Of a DNA stretch of 64,000 nucleotides, positions 53,436 through 64,000 are shown piece by piece. The notes below the pieces were generated by a model. The model was not told the origin of the DNA. It made no database searches and saw only the letters and a program-made list of their open reading frames with translations. This stretch comes from Pseudolabrys sp. (GTDB lineage: Bacteria > Pseudomonadota > Alphaproteobacteria > Rhizobiales > Xanthobacteraceae): positions 1,240,001 to 1,304,000 of the forward strand of contig JARYIJ010000001.1 in assembly GCA_029980465.1 (NCBI GenBank), read 5' to 3'. Positions within the stretch are counted from its first letter, which is position 1. The number at the start of each line of letters is the position of its first letter. The translations under genes were made by a program, and so were the position numbers.

Positions 53436-53755
53436 TCGCGAAACCGGCACACTCGAAGAAAGCCGCGGCTGATAAGACCGCGACTTTTTTCGTCTATGTG
53501 CTCGGCTGCACGGCAGGTGAGCGTATCGTCACTTATGTCGGCTGGAGCAATGACGTGGCCCGGCGGCTTGCCGCCCATAATGCCGGCAAGGGCGCCCGCA
53601 CGACGCGGGGGCGGATATGGGTGCTGCTCCACACCGAACGATGCGCGAGCAAACGTCACGCCATGAGTCGTGAGTGGCATCTCAAGCGGGATCGCGCCTT
53701 CCGCAAAAAGCTCGCCAACACGCTTCGTCGCGAGACGCTGCGCCCAGCGTTCTAA
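53417..53755 (+). CDS. GIY-YIG nuclease family protein
   Basis: The protein has about 112 residues. The GIY-YIG motifs are VYVLGC and TYVGWS, followed by DVARRLAAHNAGKGARTTRGR (conserved Arg) and SREWHLKRDRAFRKKL (conserved Glu). The start is uncertain: TTG at 53417 lies inside the end of the L,D-transpeptidase gene, and no better start with a ribosome binding site is seen, so translation may depend on re-initiation. Second member of this family in the window. Confidence 0.82.
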   Translation: MVGHPLIAKPAHSKKAAADKTATFFVYVLGCTAGERIVTYVGWSNDVARRLAAHNAGKGARTTRGRIWVLLHTERCASKRHAMSREWHLKRDRAFRKKLANTLRRETLRPAF

Positions 53756-54099
53756 GGCGCGCGCTCGGCCCGTCTGTCCTTGAACCTGGCGAGGCGCTGC
53801 TCGGCGACGCGAAACGCGTCGTTGATGGCATTGCGCAGATCCGGCGCCTGAAACCTGCGCTGCAGCCGCGCGGATTCATGCGCGACCACGATGTCGGGAT
53901 GGCCCGGCACGCTGATCTCGATATGCACGACCGGCGGTATCGTGCCGTTGGCATTCTGATTGTTCTGATCGATACGGACCCGGCACATGGTGATGCGATC
54001 ATAGAGCCGTTCCAGTCGCGCGACGTGATCGCGAATGGCGTCTTCCGCGCTCGCGGACGACTCGACATTGTGAAACACAATCTCGGCAGGAGACTGCAT
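53752..54099 (-). CDS. HPF/RaiA-like ribosome-associated protein
   Basis: The 115-residue protein resembles the S30EA/HPF family (PAEIVFHNVESSASAEDAIRDHVARLERLYDRITMCRVRIDQNNQ..., VHIEISVPGHPDIVVAHES, DLRNAINDAFRVAEQRLARFKDRR). Family members bind the 30S decoding region and silence ribosomes. It is a short form without the long C-terminal dimerisation domain. GAAAGAGGA lies about eight bases before the ATG at 54099. Confidence 0.84.
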   Translation of the reverse strand: MQSPAEIVFHNVESSASAEDAIRDHVARLERLYDRITMCRVRIDQNNQNANGTIPPVVHIEISVPGHPDIVVAHESARLQRRFQAPDLRNAINDAFRVAEQRLARFKDRRAERAP

Positions 54100-54261
54100 G
54101 GTGTAATCCTCTTTCAGAGACAAACGCTGCCGGGAGGATAAGGGTTGCGCATTGATCGCGCGTCCCGCGCTGGGGACAAAAACGACTTTTTGCCGCACCC
54201 GCCTCCAATCGGCGCCAAACTCTCTATAAAGGCGGCCTCGCCTCTCCCGGAGACCATCCGC

Positions 54262-54654
54262 ATGAAATTATTCGCCTTGGTTCTGCTCGCCCTGCCGGTT
54301 GCCGCAGCGGCGCAGCCGAACCTTGCCGAAGCCCGTTTTGAGAAAATGCTGAAACGGATCGATCCATCGGAGCGGCTCGAACAGGTGTGCGAATACGCCG
54401 CCCTGACCAGGATCGGGCACGACAAGAATCCGTATCACCCGGACCGCGTGGTGATCGCCTCGGTCTCGCCGCCAAAGGTCAAAGGCAGCGTAATGACAGG
54501 CACGGGCGCCGCGTTGCGCAGCCATGGCCACTGGTACCGGTTCGCCTTCACATGCAGGGCGACCTCCGATCGCATGAAGGTCGAGTCCTTCAGCTACAAG
54601 GTCGGCGATATGATTCCCGAGAGCGACTGGGACAAATACGGTCTCTGGCAATAA
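54262..54654 (+). CDS. DUF930 domain-containing secreted protein
   Basis: The 130-residue protein has a short signal peptide (LFALVLLALPVAAAAQ) and a DUF930 domain: RIDPSERLEQVCEYAAL, DRVVIASVSPPKVKGSVMTGTGAALRSHGHWYRFAFTCRA, and SFSYKVGDMIPESDWDKYGLW. The two Cys probably form a disulfide. Function is unknown. It converges on secA with ten bases between the stops. Confidence 0.85.
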   Translation: MKLFALVLLALPVAAAAQPNLAEARFEKMLKRIDPSERLEQVCEYAALTRIGHDKNPYHPDRVVIASVSPPKVKGSVMTGTGAALRSHGHWYRFAFTCRATSDRMKVESFSYKVGDMIPESDWDKYGLWQ

Positions 54655-54664
54655 GCCGCCTGCC

Positions 54665-57466
<2,802 letters not shown>

Positions 57467-57566
57467 GCGAAATCCTCAATCTCAAGGCGTGCGCTTCAGA
57501 GTGTCCCGAAGCAGCCGGCCCGCCAGGCCTTGCTTCCGGTCCTCCGGAAATTCGGCATTTTCGGGC

Positions 57567-57590
57567 AAAAAACGTCGCGCCAAAGGCGCG
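57567..57590 (-). terminator. Terminator-like hairpin in the secA leader
   Basis: On the minus strand, the stem CGCGCC / GGCGCG with loop TTT is followed by ACG and six T. It begins only about 10 bases after the expected secA transcription start, so it may be an attenuator or a 5' stabilising hairpin. Confidence 0.4.
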
Positions 57591-57605
57591 CGTGAACTTT
57601 CGGCA

Positions 57606-57634
57606 GACATAGGAGGGGGTCCGATTATTGTCAA
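57606..57634 (-). promoter_or_regulatory. Promoter of secA
   Basis: On the minus strand TTGACA (57634-57629) and TATGTC (57611-57606) are separated by exactly 17 bases. The leader to the ATG at 57466 is about 130 bases. Confidence 0.65.
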
Positions 57635-57774
57635 TTAGCGGGCATTGCTCGCGCCAACGTTAATTTCCCGACAGAATCGGCCATTGCAAAGCCGCTTTTG
57701 TTGGGTCAAAACGCCGCCGCCGTCCGCGGCCAGCGGACCTCAAGCAAGCGCCGAGCGCTGCCAAGGAACATTCG

Positions 57775-58689
57775 ATGAAAGCCCTCTTCTCGACCGGTGT
57801 CCCGTCGACGCTGTTGCGTATGGGCGCCATTACCGTCGCGCTGCTGATGGCCGCTTCGGCGCCGCTGCGCGCCGACGACGCCAAGGACCCGCTGCTGGCG
57901 AAGGTCAACGGCGTCGAAATCCATCAGAGCGATCTCGACATCGCGGAAGGCGAGGCCGGACAGATTCCGCAAATGCCGCCGGAGGCCAAGCGCGAATACC
58001 TTGTCGGCCTGGTCGCCGACATGATCGTGGTCGCGAAGGCAGCCGAAGCGCAGAAGATGGCCGACACCGCCGGCTTCAAACAAAAGATGGCCTTCGCCCG
58101 TAACCGCCTGCTGATGTCGGAATTGCTGAACAAGGTCGGCGACGACGCCCAGACCGACGAGGCGATGCACAAGACATACGACGAAGCCGTCAAGCAGATG
58201 AAGCCCGAGCAGGAGGTTCATGCGCGCCATATCCTGATCCGGGTCCCTGCCGGCGACGAAAAGGCCAGCAAGGCGGCCGAAGACAAGATCAAGGCCATCA
58301 TCGCGCGCCTGAAGAAGGGCGAGGACTTCGCCAAGGTCGCGACCGAGACCACGGAGGATCCGTCCGGCAAGGCAAATGGCGGCGACCTCGGCTTCTTCAC
58401 CAAGGAGCAGATGGTGCCGGAATTCGCCGAGGTCGCGTTCAAGCTCGAGCCAGGCCAGATTTCGGACCCGGTGAAGACCCAGTTCGGCTGGCACGTCATC
58501 AAGGTCGAGGAGAAGCGCGCCAAGCCACTGCCGACCTATGAGGAGGTCAAGCCGCAGATCGAGGCCTACCTATCGCGCAAGGCGCAGGCGGATCTGGTGA
58601 CCAAGCTGCGTGCCGATGCCAAGGTCGAGAAGTTCTACAAGACCGAGGCGCCCGCCGAGCCGGCCAAGCCGGACGCGCCGAAGCAATAA
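57775..58689 (+). CDS. Periplasmic parvulin-type peptidyl-prolyl isomerase
   Basis: The 304-residue protein has a signal peptide ending near residue 35 (ASAPLRADD), a SurA-N-like helical region (VNGVEIHQSDLDIAEGEAGQIPQMPPEAKREYLVGLVADMIVV), and a PpiC rotamase domain at about residues 145-245 (HARHILIRVPAGDE, GGDLGFFTKEQMVPEFAEVAF, QFGWHVIKVEE). It helps folding of exported proteins. Being divergent from secA fits a role in export. Codirectional with argJ downstream. Confidence 0.91.
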   Translation: MKALFSTGVPSTLLRMGAITVALLMAASAPLRADDAKDPLLAKVNGVEIHQSDLDIAEGEAGQIPQMPPEAKREYLVGLVADMIVVAKAAEAQKMADTAGFKQKMAFARNRLLMSELLNKVGDDAQTDEAMHKTYDEAVKQMKPEQEVHARHILIRVPAGDEKASKAAEDKIKAIIARLKKGEDFAKVATETTEDPSGKANGGDLGFFTKEQMVPEFAEVAFKLEPGQISDPVKTQFGWHVIKVEEKRAKPLPTYEEVKPQIEAYLSRKAQADLVTKLRADAKVEKFYKTEAPAEPAKPDAPKQ

Positions 58690-58712
58690 AGCTCATCGCA
58701 TTATCAATAAAT

Positions 58713-58747
58713 GTCGTCATGGCCGGGCTTGTCCCGGCCATTGACGT
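58713..58747. repeat. Single REP arm between the parvulin gene and argJ
   Basis: GTCATGGCCGGGCTTGTCCC followed by GGCCATTGACGTC forms a short hairpin and belongs to the same family as the arms at 18669 and 44158. Confidence 0.6.
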
Positions 58748-58807
58748 CTTTAATGTCCGCCGGATCGGACTCTTCCCGCTTCGAAGCACGATACCCAAAG
58801 GCTGACC

Positions 58808-60043
58808 ATGTCGTCTCAGGTTTCCCCCCTCGCCCCGATCTACGTTCCCGACATGCCGGCGATCGCCGGCGTGCGTCTCGCGACCGCCGCGGCCGGCATC
58901 AAATATGTCGGGCGCACCGACGTGCTGCTCGCTCTGTTCGAACCAGGCACGACAGTCGCCGGCGTATTCACCCGCTCGAAATGCCCGTCGGCTCCGGTCG
59001 AGTGGTGCCGTGACAAGATGAAGACCGGCAAGGCGCGCGCATTGGTCGTCAACTCGGGCAATGCCAACGCCTTCACCGGCAAGAACGGCCGCGACGCCGT
59101 CAACTTCACGGCGCGGATCGCTTCGAAAGCCGCAGGCTGCAAGCTCAACGAAGTCTTCCTTGCATCGACTGGGGTGATCGGCGAACCGCTCAAGGCATCA
59201 GCCTTCGATGGCGTCATGGACAAGATGGTCGCGGACGCCCTGCCGAACCGCTTCCTTGACGCCGCCAAGGCGATCATGACCACCGACACCTTTCCGAAGG
59301 TCGCGACCGCCCGCGCCCGGATCGGCAAGGCGACCGTCACCATCAACGGCATCGCCAAGGGCGCGGGCATGATCGCGCCCGACATGGCGACGATGCTGTC
59401 CTTCATCTTCACCGACGCGGCGATTGCGGCGCCCGCGCTGCGATCCCTGCTCAGCGACGGCGTCACCGACACGTTCAATGCCGTGACGATCGACGGCGAC
59501 ACGTCGACCTCGGACACGCTATTGATGTTCGCAACAGGCGCGGCAAAGAACGCACCGCGTATTGCCCGCGCGTCCGACCCCCGCCTCAAGGCCTTCAAGA
59601 AGGCGCTGCTTCAGGTGCTGGCCAACCTCTCCGAGCAGGTGGCGCGGGACGGCGAAGGCGCGCGCAAGCTGGTCGAGATCACGGTCGAGGGCGCGGTCTC
59701 GAAGAGCTCGGCGCGCCGCATCGCCATGTCGATCGCCAACTCGCCGCTGGTGAAAACCGCGATCGCCGGCGAGGACGCCAACTGGGGGCGCGTCGTCATG
59801 GCCGTCGGCAAGGCTGGCGAACCGGCCGACCGGGACAGGCTGTCGATCTGGTTCGGCGGCATTCGCGTTGCCCACAAGGGTGAACGCGACCCTTCCTATG
59901 ACGAGCAGGACGTCAGCGCGGTGATGAAGAAGCCTGAAATCAGCCTGAAAGTCGCCCTGGGCATGGGGAAAGGACGCGATCGGGTGCTGACTTGCGACCT
60001 TACGAAAGAGTATGTCGCCATCAACGGGGACTATCGTTCGTAG
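58808..60043 (+). CDS. argJ: Bifunctional glutamate N-acetyltransferase / ornithine acetyltransferase
   Basis: The 411-residue protein is ArgJ. The self-cleavage and nucleophile Thr lies in [16 protein letters not shown] (about residue 196). Other family marks are [36 protein letters not shown] and [28 protein letters not shown]. It recycles acetyl groups between acetylornithine and glutamate in arginine synthesis. Confidence 0.96.
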   Translation: MSSQVSPLAPIYVPDMPAIAGVRLATAAAGIKYVGRTDVLLALFEPGTTVAGVFTRSKCPSAPVEWCRDKMKTGKARALVVNSGNANAFTGKNGRDAVNFTARIASKAAGCKLNEVFLASTGVIGEPLKASAFDGVMDKMVADALPNRFLDAAKAIMTTDTFPKVATARARIGKATVTINGIAKGAGMIAPDMATMLSFIFTDAAIAAPALRSLLSDGVTDTFNAVTIDGDTSTSDTLLMFATGAAKNAPRIARASDPRLKAFKKALLQVLANLSEQVARDGEGARKLVEITVEGAVSKSSARRIAMSIANSPLVKTAIAGEDANWGRVVMAVGKAGEPADRDRLSIWFGGIRVAHKGERDPSYDEQDVSAVMKKPEISLKVALGMGKGRDRVLTCDLTKEYVAINGDYRS

Positions 60044-60140
60044 AAGAGTGCATTAACTGCGTCGGGACTTGCCGAACTTTTCACGACCGAATTGAACAGC
60101 CCTTAACCAAACCTGCCTAGCGTTCAGGACCGTAAAGGCC

Positions 60141-60545
60141 GTGAGTCTCAAGACCGTTCTTGTCGCCGCATGCGCGCTCGTCGACGCCGATGGCCGCGTC
60201 CTGATCGCGGAACGACCCGCCGGCAAATCGATGGCCGGCTTGTGGGAGTTTCCCGGCGGCAAGATCGAGGCAGGCGAGCGGCCGGAAGAAACGCTGATCC
60301 GCGAACTGAGGGAGGAGTTGGGAATCGCCGTCAGTGAGCCGTGCCTTGCGCCGCTCACCTTTGCGAGCCACGTCTATCCGGACTTTCATCTTCTGATGCC
60401 GCTTTACGTCTGCCGGCGCTGGGAGGGGACGGTCACTCCGATGGAAGGACAGCGCATCGCCTGGGTAAAGCCGAACAAGCTGCGGGACTACAAGATGCCG
60501 CCGGCCGACGAGCCGCTCATCTCTCACCTGATGGCCCTGCTCTGA
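60141..60545 (+). CDS. mutT: 8-oxo-dGTP diphosphatase MutT (Nudix)
   Basis: The 134-residue protein has the complete Nudix box GGKIEAGERPEETLIRELREELGI and the MutT-like WEFPGGK context. It removes oxidised dGTP from the pool. The start is GTG, after AAAGG with a short spacer. Nearby argJ-mutT order occurs in other rhizobia. Confidence 0.93.
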   Translation: MSLKTVLVAACALVDADGRVLIAERPAGKSMAGLWEFPGGKIEAGERPEETLIRELREELGIAVSEPCLAPLTFASHVYPDFHLLMPLYVCRRWEGTVTPMEGQRIAWVKPNKLRDYKMPPADEPLISHLMALL

Positions 60546-60575
60546 TCTTCCGGAGAGACCATAGGGGCGAAAACA

Positions 60576-60746
60576 ATGCTGGCAGGTGTGACTCTCAAGG
60601 CGTTCCTTCGCGATACGTCCGGCGCGACGTCAATCGAATACGCGCTAATCGCGTCGGGCATCTCCATCGCAATTCTGGGTACCGTGACAATTGTCGGCGG
60701 CAAGGTGCTGGCGATGTTTACAACCGTGAAAGACGCGCTGAACTAG
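60576..60746 (+). CDS. Flp-type IVb pilin, isolated
   Basis: The 56-residue protein is LAGVTLKAFLRDTSGATSIEYALIASGISIAILGTVTIVGG..., the Flp/Fap pilin pattern: short basic leader, prepilin peptidase site at G|ATSIEYAL with Glu at +5, and a hydrophobic helix. No tad/cpa assembly genes are near; the pilin would use machinery elsewhere. GGGGCGA is a weak ribosome binding site. It overlaps the 3' end of the convergent methyltransferase gene by four bases. Confidence 0.85.
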   Translation: MLAGVTLKAFLRDTSGATSIEYALIASGISIAILGTVTIVGGKVLAMFTTVKDALN

Positions 60747-61606
60747 TCACGGCCAGCCTTTTCCCCGGCCGGCACTTCCTTCGTTCCGAGCGCGTCGGCG
60801 AGCCGCGCCCGCGCCGATCCCGGCCGCAACGGCTTCTGTTGACTTTCATGCGGCGCCCAGCCTGACAACCAGACGATTTCAAATGTCGCGCGCAGCCGCC
60901 CGTCGGGGTCGGCGAAGCGGCCCGCATAAATCTCCGCCATCCGCAGCAGGGTCGAACGCTTGAGTGGAGCCCGGCGCCGCTCACGCAGAATATTCGTCGC
61001 GCCCATCCGGCGCAGGTCCTGCATCAGCGCAAACGCGGTGTCGTAACGCACGGCCAGCCGCTCGCTGTCGACAACCGGAAGCGCGAAGCCCGCGCGCTGC
61101 AATAGCGCACCCATGTCGCGCACGTCGGCAAAAGGCGCGACGCGCGGCGAGAGCCCTCCTTCCATCTCGCTCTCGGCGGCAGCGAAGGATTGCCGCAATT
61201 CGATGAGTGTGTCGCCGCCGGCGAGCGCGGCCAGTAATAAACCGTCGGGTTTGAGCGCGCGGCGGAGCTGGATGAGGAGGCCGGGGAGATCGTTGGCGAA
61301 CTGCAGCGCCAGCGCCGACACCGCGAGGTCAAGCGATCCCGCTGCAAGATCAAGGGCTTCGTCGTCGCCGATCGCGACGGCGGCGACCGATGTGACCTTG
61401 CCGGTCGCGGCCAGGGCGCGCCGCACGGCGTCCGACGGCGTGCCGACATCGGCGCCATGATCGAATTGTCGCAGAACGGCGGACAATCGCTCGGCCATAT
61501 CCGCCGCGACACGATCGATCAGAAACGATTCAGCGCCCAATTGTCCGGCGCGCCGGAGGCGGGCGCGCAGCAGCGCTCTGTCGAAGATGGCCAGTCCTGA
61601 AGGCAT
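60743..61606 (-). CDS. NDUFAF5/BioC-like SAM-dependent methyltransferase-fold protein
   Basis: The 287-residue protein has the N-terminal IFDRALLRARLRRAGQ segment found in the NDUFAF5 family, then a degenerate class I methyltransferase fold (LDLAAGSLDLAVSALALQFANDLPGLLIQLRRALKPDGLLLAALAGGDTLIELRQSF). The human relative hydroxylates an Arg of a complex I subunit; the alphaproteobacterial forms are thought to have a similar role, which is inference here. The SAM-binding glycine motif is not clear. It is divergent from comF. Confidence 0.83.
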   Translation of the reverse strand: MPSGLAIFDRALLRARLRRAGQLGAESFLIDRVAADMAERLSAVLRQFDHGADVGTPSDAVRRALAATGKVTSVAAVAIGDDEALDLAAGSLDLAVSALALQFANDLPGLLIQLRRALKPDGLLLAALAGGDTLIELRQSFAAAESEMEGGLSPRVAPFADVRDMGALLQRAGFALPVVDSERLAVRYDTAFALMQDLRRMGATNILRERRRAPLKRSTLLRMAEIYAGRFADPDGRLRATFEIVWLSGWAPHESQQKPLRPGSARARLADALGTKEVPAGEKAGRD

Positions 61607-61622
61607 CTGTTAATCTCGCACT

Positions 61623-62426
61623 ATGGCCGAGCCTCTCGTGGATCGCAAAGCGGGCCTTGGGGCCGGCGCCGCGCGCATTCGCGGCGCGCTCGGTTCGATA
61701 TGCCGCTTCGCGCTCGACGTCGCCCTGCCCCCTCTCTGTCCGTCCTGCCGCGAGCCGCTCGGCGATGGCATCGGGCTCTGCGCCGCATGCTGGTCGAAGC
61801 TGTCCTTCATCGAGCCACCCTACTGCGCGCGGCTGGGCATCCCGTTCGTCTATGACCCCGGGCCCGGCCTGCTGTCGATGGAGGCCATCGCCAATCCGCC
61901 GGCCTATGACCGCGCCCGCGCCGCCGTGCGCTATGACGACGTCGCACGCACGCTGGTCCACGCCTACAAATATAGCGACCGGCTCGATCTCGCCCCCTTG
62001 CTGGGGCGATGGATGGCGCGGGCCGGGCGCGAACTGTTCGAGCAGGCCGACGGCATGGTTCCGGTGCCGCTGCACTGGAAGCGGCTGTGGGCGCGGCGCT
62101 TCAACCAGTCGGCGACGCTCGCCGCCGAGATCGGCAAGATCGCGCAAATCCCGGTGGTGAACGGCGCCCTCGCCCGTGTCCGCCATACGCCTCAACAGGT
62201 CGGGCTGACCAAAACCCAGCGCGCGGAAAACGTCCAGGGCGTCTTTCGCGTCACGGACGAGGGCAAGGCCGCGATCGCCGGACGGCGGCTGATCCTCGTC
62301 GACGACGTGCTGACGTCGGGCGCCACCGTTGATGCCTGCGCCCGCGCGCTGCTGCGCGCCGGCGCCGCCCATGTCGACGCGCTGGTCTTTGCCCGGGTTG
62401 TCGGCGCCGCTAAAAGCCCCATATAA
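61623..62426 (+). CDS. ComF family phosphoribosyltransferase-like protein
   Basis: The 267-residue protein has a double zinc-ribbon-like start (PLCPSCREPLGDGIGLCAACWSKL) and a phosphoribosyltransferase domain with the PRPP loop RRLILVDDVLTSGAT. ComF-type proteins are linked to DNA uptake in naturally competent bacteria; outside them the role is unclear. It starts 16 bases from the divergent methyltransferase gene. Confidence 0.9.
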   Translation: MAEPLVDRKAGLGAGAARIRGALGSICRFALDVALPPLCPSCREPLGDGIGLCAACWSKLSFIEPPYCARLGIPFVYDPGPGLLSMEAIANPPAYDRARAAVRYDDVARTLVHAYKYSDRLDLAPLLGRWMARAGRELFEQADGMVPVPLHWKRLWARRFNQSATLAAEIGKIAQIPVVNGALARVRHTPQQVGLTKTQRAENVQGVFRVTDEGKAAIAGRRLILVDDVLTSGATVDACARALLRAGAAHVDALVFARVVGAAKSPI

Positions 62427-62464
62427 GAGGGCCACTTTGGTCCTGACCGCCATGTCGTACCACT

Positions 62465-62737
62465 ATGCCGCCCGTTGAAATCTACACCACGCGCTTCTGC
62501 CCCTATTGTGTCGCCGCGAAAGCGCTGCTGACGCGCAAGGGCGTGCCGTTCCACGAGATCGACGTCAGCATCGACCGCGATCTGCGCGAGCAGATGATCG
62601 AGCGCGCCAATGGCCGCATGACGGTGCCGCAGATTTTCATCGGCGCCACCCACGTCGGCGGCAGCGACGACCTCCATGCGCTGGAGCGGGCGGGCCGGCT
62701 CGACCTCCTGCTCACCGGCGAAGGCGCCGGCGCATGA
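62465..62737 (+). CDS. grxC: Glutaredoxin 3
   Basis: The 90-residue dithiol glutaredoxin has the active site CPYC (residues 11-14), the cis-Pro TVPQIFI and the glutathione-binding GGSDDLHAL. It reduces disulfides using glutathione. Its stop overlaps the start of the nitrilase gene (ATGA). Confidence 0.95.
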   Translation: MPPVEIYTTRFCPYCVAAKALLTRKGVPFHEIDVSIDRDLREQMIERANGRMTVPQIFIGATHVGGSDDLHALERAGRLDLLLTGEGAGA

Positions 62738-63609
62738 CCGGCGCAAAATTCAAAGCCGCGATGATCCAGTTGCGGTCGGGCCTCACGCCGGCCGCCAACA
62801 TCGACCTCGCGGCCGGGCTCATTGCCGAGGCCAAGGCCGCCGGCGCGAGCTACGTGCAGACGCCGGAGATGACCAACATCCTCGCCGCGAAACGCGAGCA
62901 ATTGTTCGCGGCGATTGCCGAAGAAGACTCCGATCCGTCGCTTGCCGCGCTGCGCGACCTTGCGCGCAAGCTCGGCCTTTACGTCCATGCCGGGTCGCTC
63001 GCCATCAAGGTGTCGCCGGACAAGGCGGCCAATCGCGGCTTCGTCATCGATCCGCACGGCGACATCGTCGCCCGCTACGACAAGATCCATATGTTCGACG
63101 TCGATCTCGCCAACGGCGAGAGCTATCGCGAGTCGAACAATTATCGTCCTGGCGAGCTCGGCGTCGTGACCGACCTGCCGTGGGGCCGGCTCGGCGTCAC
63201 CATTTGCTACGATCTGCGCTTCCCCGCGCTCTACCGCGCGCTCGCGGAAGCCGGCGCGACTATGCTCGCGATCCCGTCCGCTTTCACGAAACAGACCGGC
63301 GAGGCGCACTGGCATGTCTTGATGCGCGCCCGCGCCATCGAGAACGGCTCGTTCGTGCTCGCCGCGGCGCAAGGCGGTCAGCACGAAAACGGCCGGTCGA
63401 CCTTCGGCCATTCCGTCATCGTCGACCCGTGGGGCCGCATTCTCGCCGAAGGCGGCACTGAACCCGGCATCATCATGGCCGAGATCGATCCGGCCGAAGT
63501 GACGGCGGCGCGCGGCCGCATTCCGTCGCTGCAGCATGGCCGCCGTTTCGAGGTGACCGAGCCGGTCGCCGAACCCGCGCATTTGCGCGTCGTCAGGGGC
63601 CAATCGTGA
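62734..63609 (+). CDS. Carbon-nitrogen hydrolase (Nit1-like deaminated-glutathione amidase type)
   Basis: The 291-residue nitrilase-superfamily protein has the Glu-Lys-Cys triad: E in TPEMTN, K in YDKIHMFDVDL, C in GVTICYDLRFP. The context SYRESNNYRPG and MRARAIENGSFVLAAAQGGQH fits the Nit1/YbeM branch, which removes deaminated glutathione. Being coupled to glutaredoxin supports a glutathione-repair role (inference). The start ATG overlaps grxC and the end overlaps the next gene by four bases. Confidence 0.9.
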   Translation: MTGAKFKAAMIQLRSGLTPAANIDLAAGLIAEAKAAGASYVQTPEMTNILAAKREQLFAAIAEEDSDPSLAALRDLARKLGLYVHAGSLAIKVSPDKAANRGFVIDPHGDIVARYDKIHMFDVDLANGESYRESNNYRPGELGVVTDLPWGRLGVTICYDLRFPALYRALAEAGATMLAIPSAFTKQTGEAHWHVLMRARAIENGSFVLAAAQGGQHENGRSTFGHSVIVDPWGRILAEGGTEPGIIMAEIDPAEVTAARGRIPSLQHGRRFEVTEPVAEPAHLRVVRGQS

Positions 63610-64000
63610 TCCGGTACACATTGGCCTGCGACAAGGGGCATTCGTTCGAAAGCTGGTTCGCCGACTCCGCCGCCTACGACAAGCAGCGGAAACGCAAGCT
63701 CGTCGCCTGCCCGCAATGCGGCTCGACCAAGGTCGGGAAGGCGTTGATGACGCCGCAGCTCGGCGCAAGCAAGAGCCGCGACACCGCTCCGGTGCCGGAC
63801 AAGACGCCCGTCGCGATGATGTCGCCGCAGGAACACGAGTTCAGGCAGAAGCTCAAGGAACTGCGCGAGCACCTGACGAGGAACGCCGACAATGTCGGTG
63901 AGAAATTCCCCGACGAAGCACGCAAGATGCATTATGGCGAGATCGAGCATCGCTCGATCTATGGCGAGGCTTCGCCTGACGACGCCAAGGCCCTGGCCGA
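63606..64000 (+). CDS. DUF1178 family protein, 3' truncated by the window end
   Basis: Starts with GTG overlapping the nitrilase stop (GTGA). The visible 131 codons read MIRYTLACDKGHSFESWFADSAAYDKQRKRKLVACPQCGSTKVGKALMTP, with a zinc-ribbon-like CxxGH...CPQCGS arrangement typical of DUF1178, then a charged helical part. Function unknown. It continues beyond base 64000. Confidence 0.9.
   Translation, partial: MIRYTLACDKGHSFESWFADSAAYDKQRKRKLVACPQCGSTKVGKALMTPQLGASKSRDTAPVPDKTPVAMMSPQEHEFRQKLKELREHLTRNADNVGEKFPDEARKMHYGEIEHRSIYGEASPDDAKALA

Larger units (their letters stand above)
57467..57774. other. Divergent intergenic region between secA and the parvulin gene
   Basis: The 308-base gap carries the secA promoter and leader on the left two thirds. 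No gene seen. For the parvulin gene I see no clear promoter; AAGGAAC lies just before its ATG. Confidence 0.5.

Noticed and set aside
60040..60140. CtrA-like TTAACC motif before mutT
   Set aside because: Only one half-site (CTTAACCAAA) was found, without the second TTAA at the required spacing.

Overview
The window is a GC-rich chromosomal segment of an alphaproteobacterium, most likely order Hyphomicrobiales and close to the Bradyrhizobium/Xanthobacteraceae group. The basis is the gene set and gene order: the cobS/cobT cobaltochelatase pair beside a J-domain gene and bolA; aroK-aroB-CorC-like transporter; xerD-accA; a Suv3-like helicase with an S4 protein, fdxA and carD; and mipZ. No rRNA gene is present. 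One tRNA gene is present, tRNA-Arg(CCT). The species cannot be fixed from sequence reading alone.

Region by region: 1-3.2 kb holds the end of a MetE-like zinc methyltransferase, a GIY-YIG protein, an M24 peptidase-fold protein with an altered metal site, and a DUF983 protein. 3.2-3.75 kb is a structured intergenic region ending in a strong + strand terminator. 3.76-11.5 kb holds a beta-hydroxyacid dehydrogenase, a NitT/TauT-type ABC importer operon that continues into a LVIVD beta-propeller gene and a CobW-type metallochaperone GTPase, and a convergent MetF-like gene. 11.6-16 kb holds an IpdAB-like CoA-transferase-fold pair, an ArsR regulator whose operator overlaps its own start codon, an SRPBCC-VOC fusion, a Gfo/Idh/MocA oxidoreductase and a PsiF-type protein. 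16-22.3 kb is catabolic: an amidohydrolase remnant, an orphan molybdenum hydroxylase large subunit, and a CaiB / enoyl-CoA hydratase / aldehyde dehydrogenase operon.

22.7-25.7 kb holds a RhlE-type RNA helicase, a second-type IF-1, MipZ and a solo LuxR-type HTH protein. 25.9-30.3 kb is the most accessory-looking part: a DMT transporter, ligI, a dienelactone hydrolase remnant, a His-rich secreted protein, a COG4705 membrane protein, a PepSY protein and an integrase remnant abutting tRNA-Arg(CCT). From 30.3 kb to the end the content is mainly housekeeping: nuclease, M48 protease, carD, fdxA, helicase, rpmB, cobST, bolA, aroKB, xerD, accA, an L,D-transpeptidase, a ribosome-hibernation-like factor, secA, a parvulin, argJ, mutT, an orphan Flp pilin, an NDUFAF5-like methyltransferase, ComF, glutaredoxin, nitrilase and a truncated DUF1178 gene.

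Several families of imperfect inverted repeats (REP-like) fill intergenic spaces, including the gap between cobS and cobT. The candidates for something less described are the ABC-LVIVD-CobW operon, the M24 protein with Cys at a metal-ligand position, the leaderless ArsR operator arrangement, a terminator-like hairpin just downstream of the predicted secA promoter, and the possible non-coding RNA ending at the 3721 terminator.
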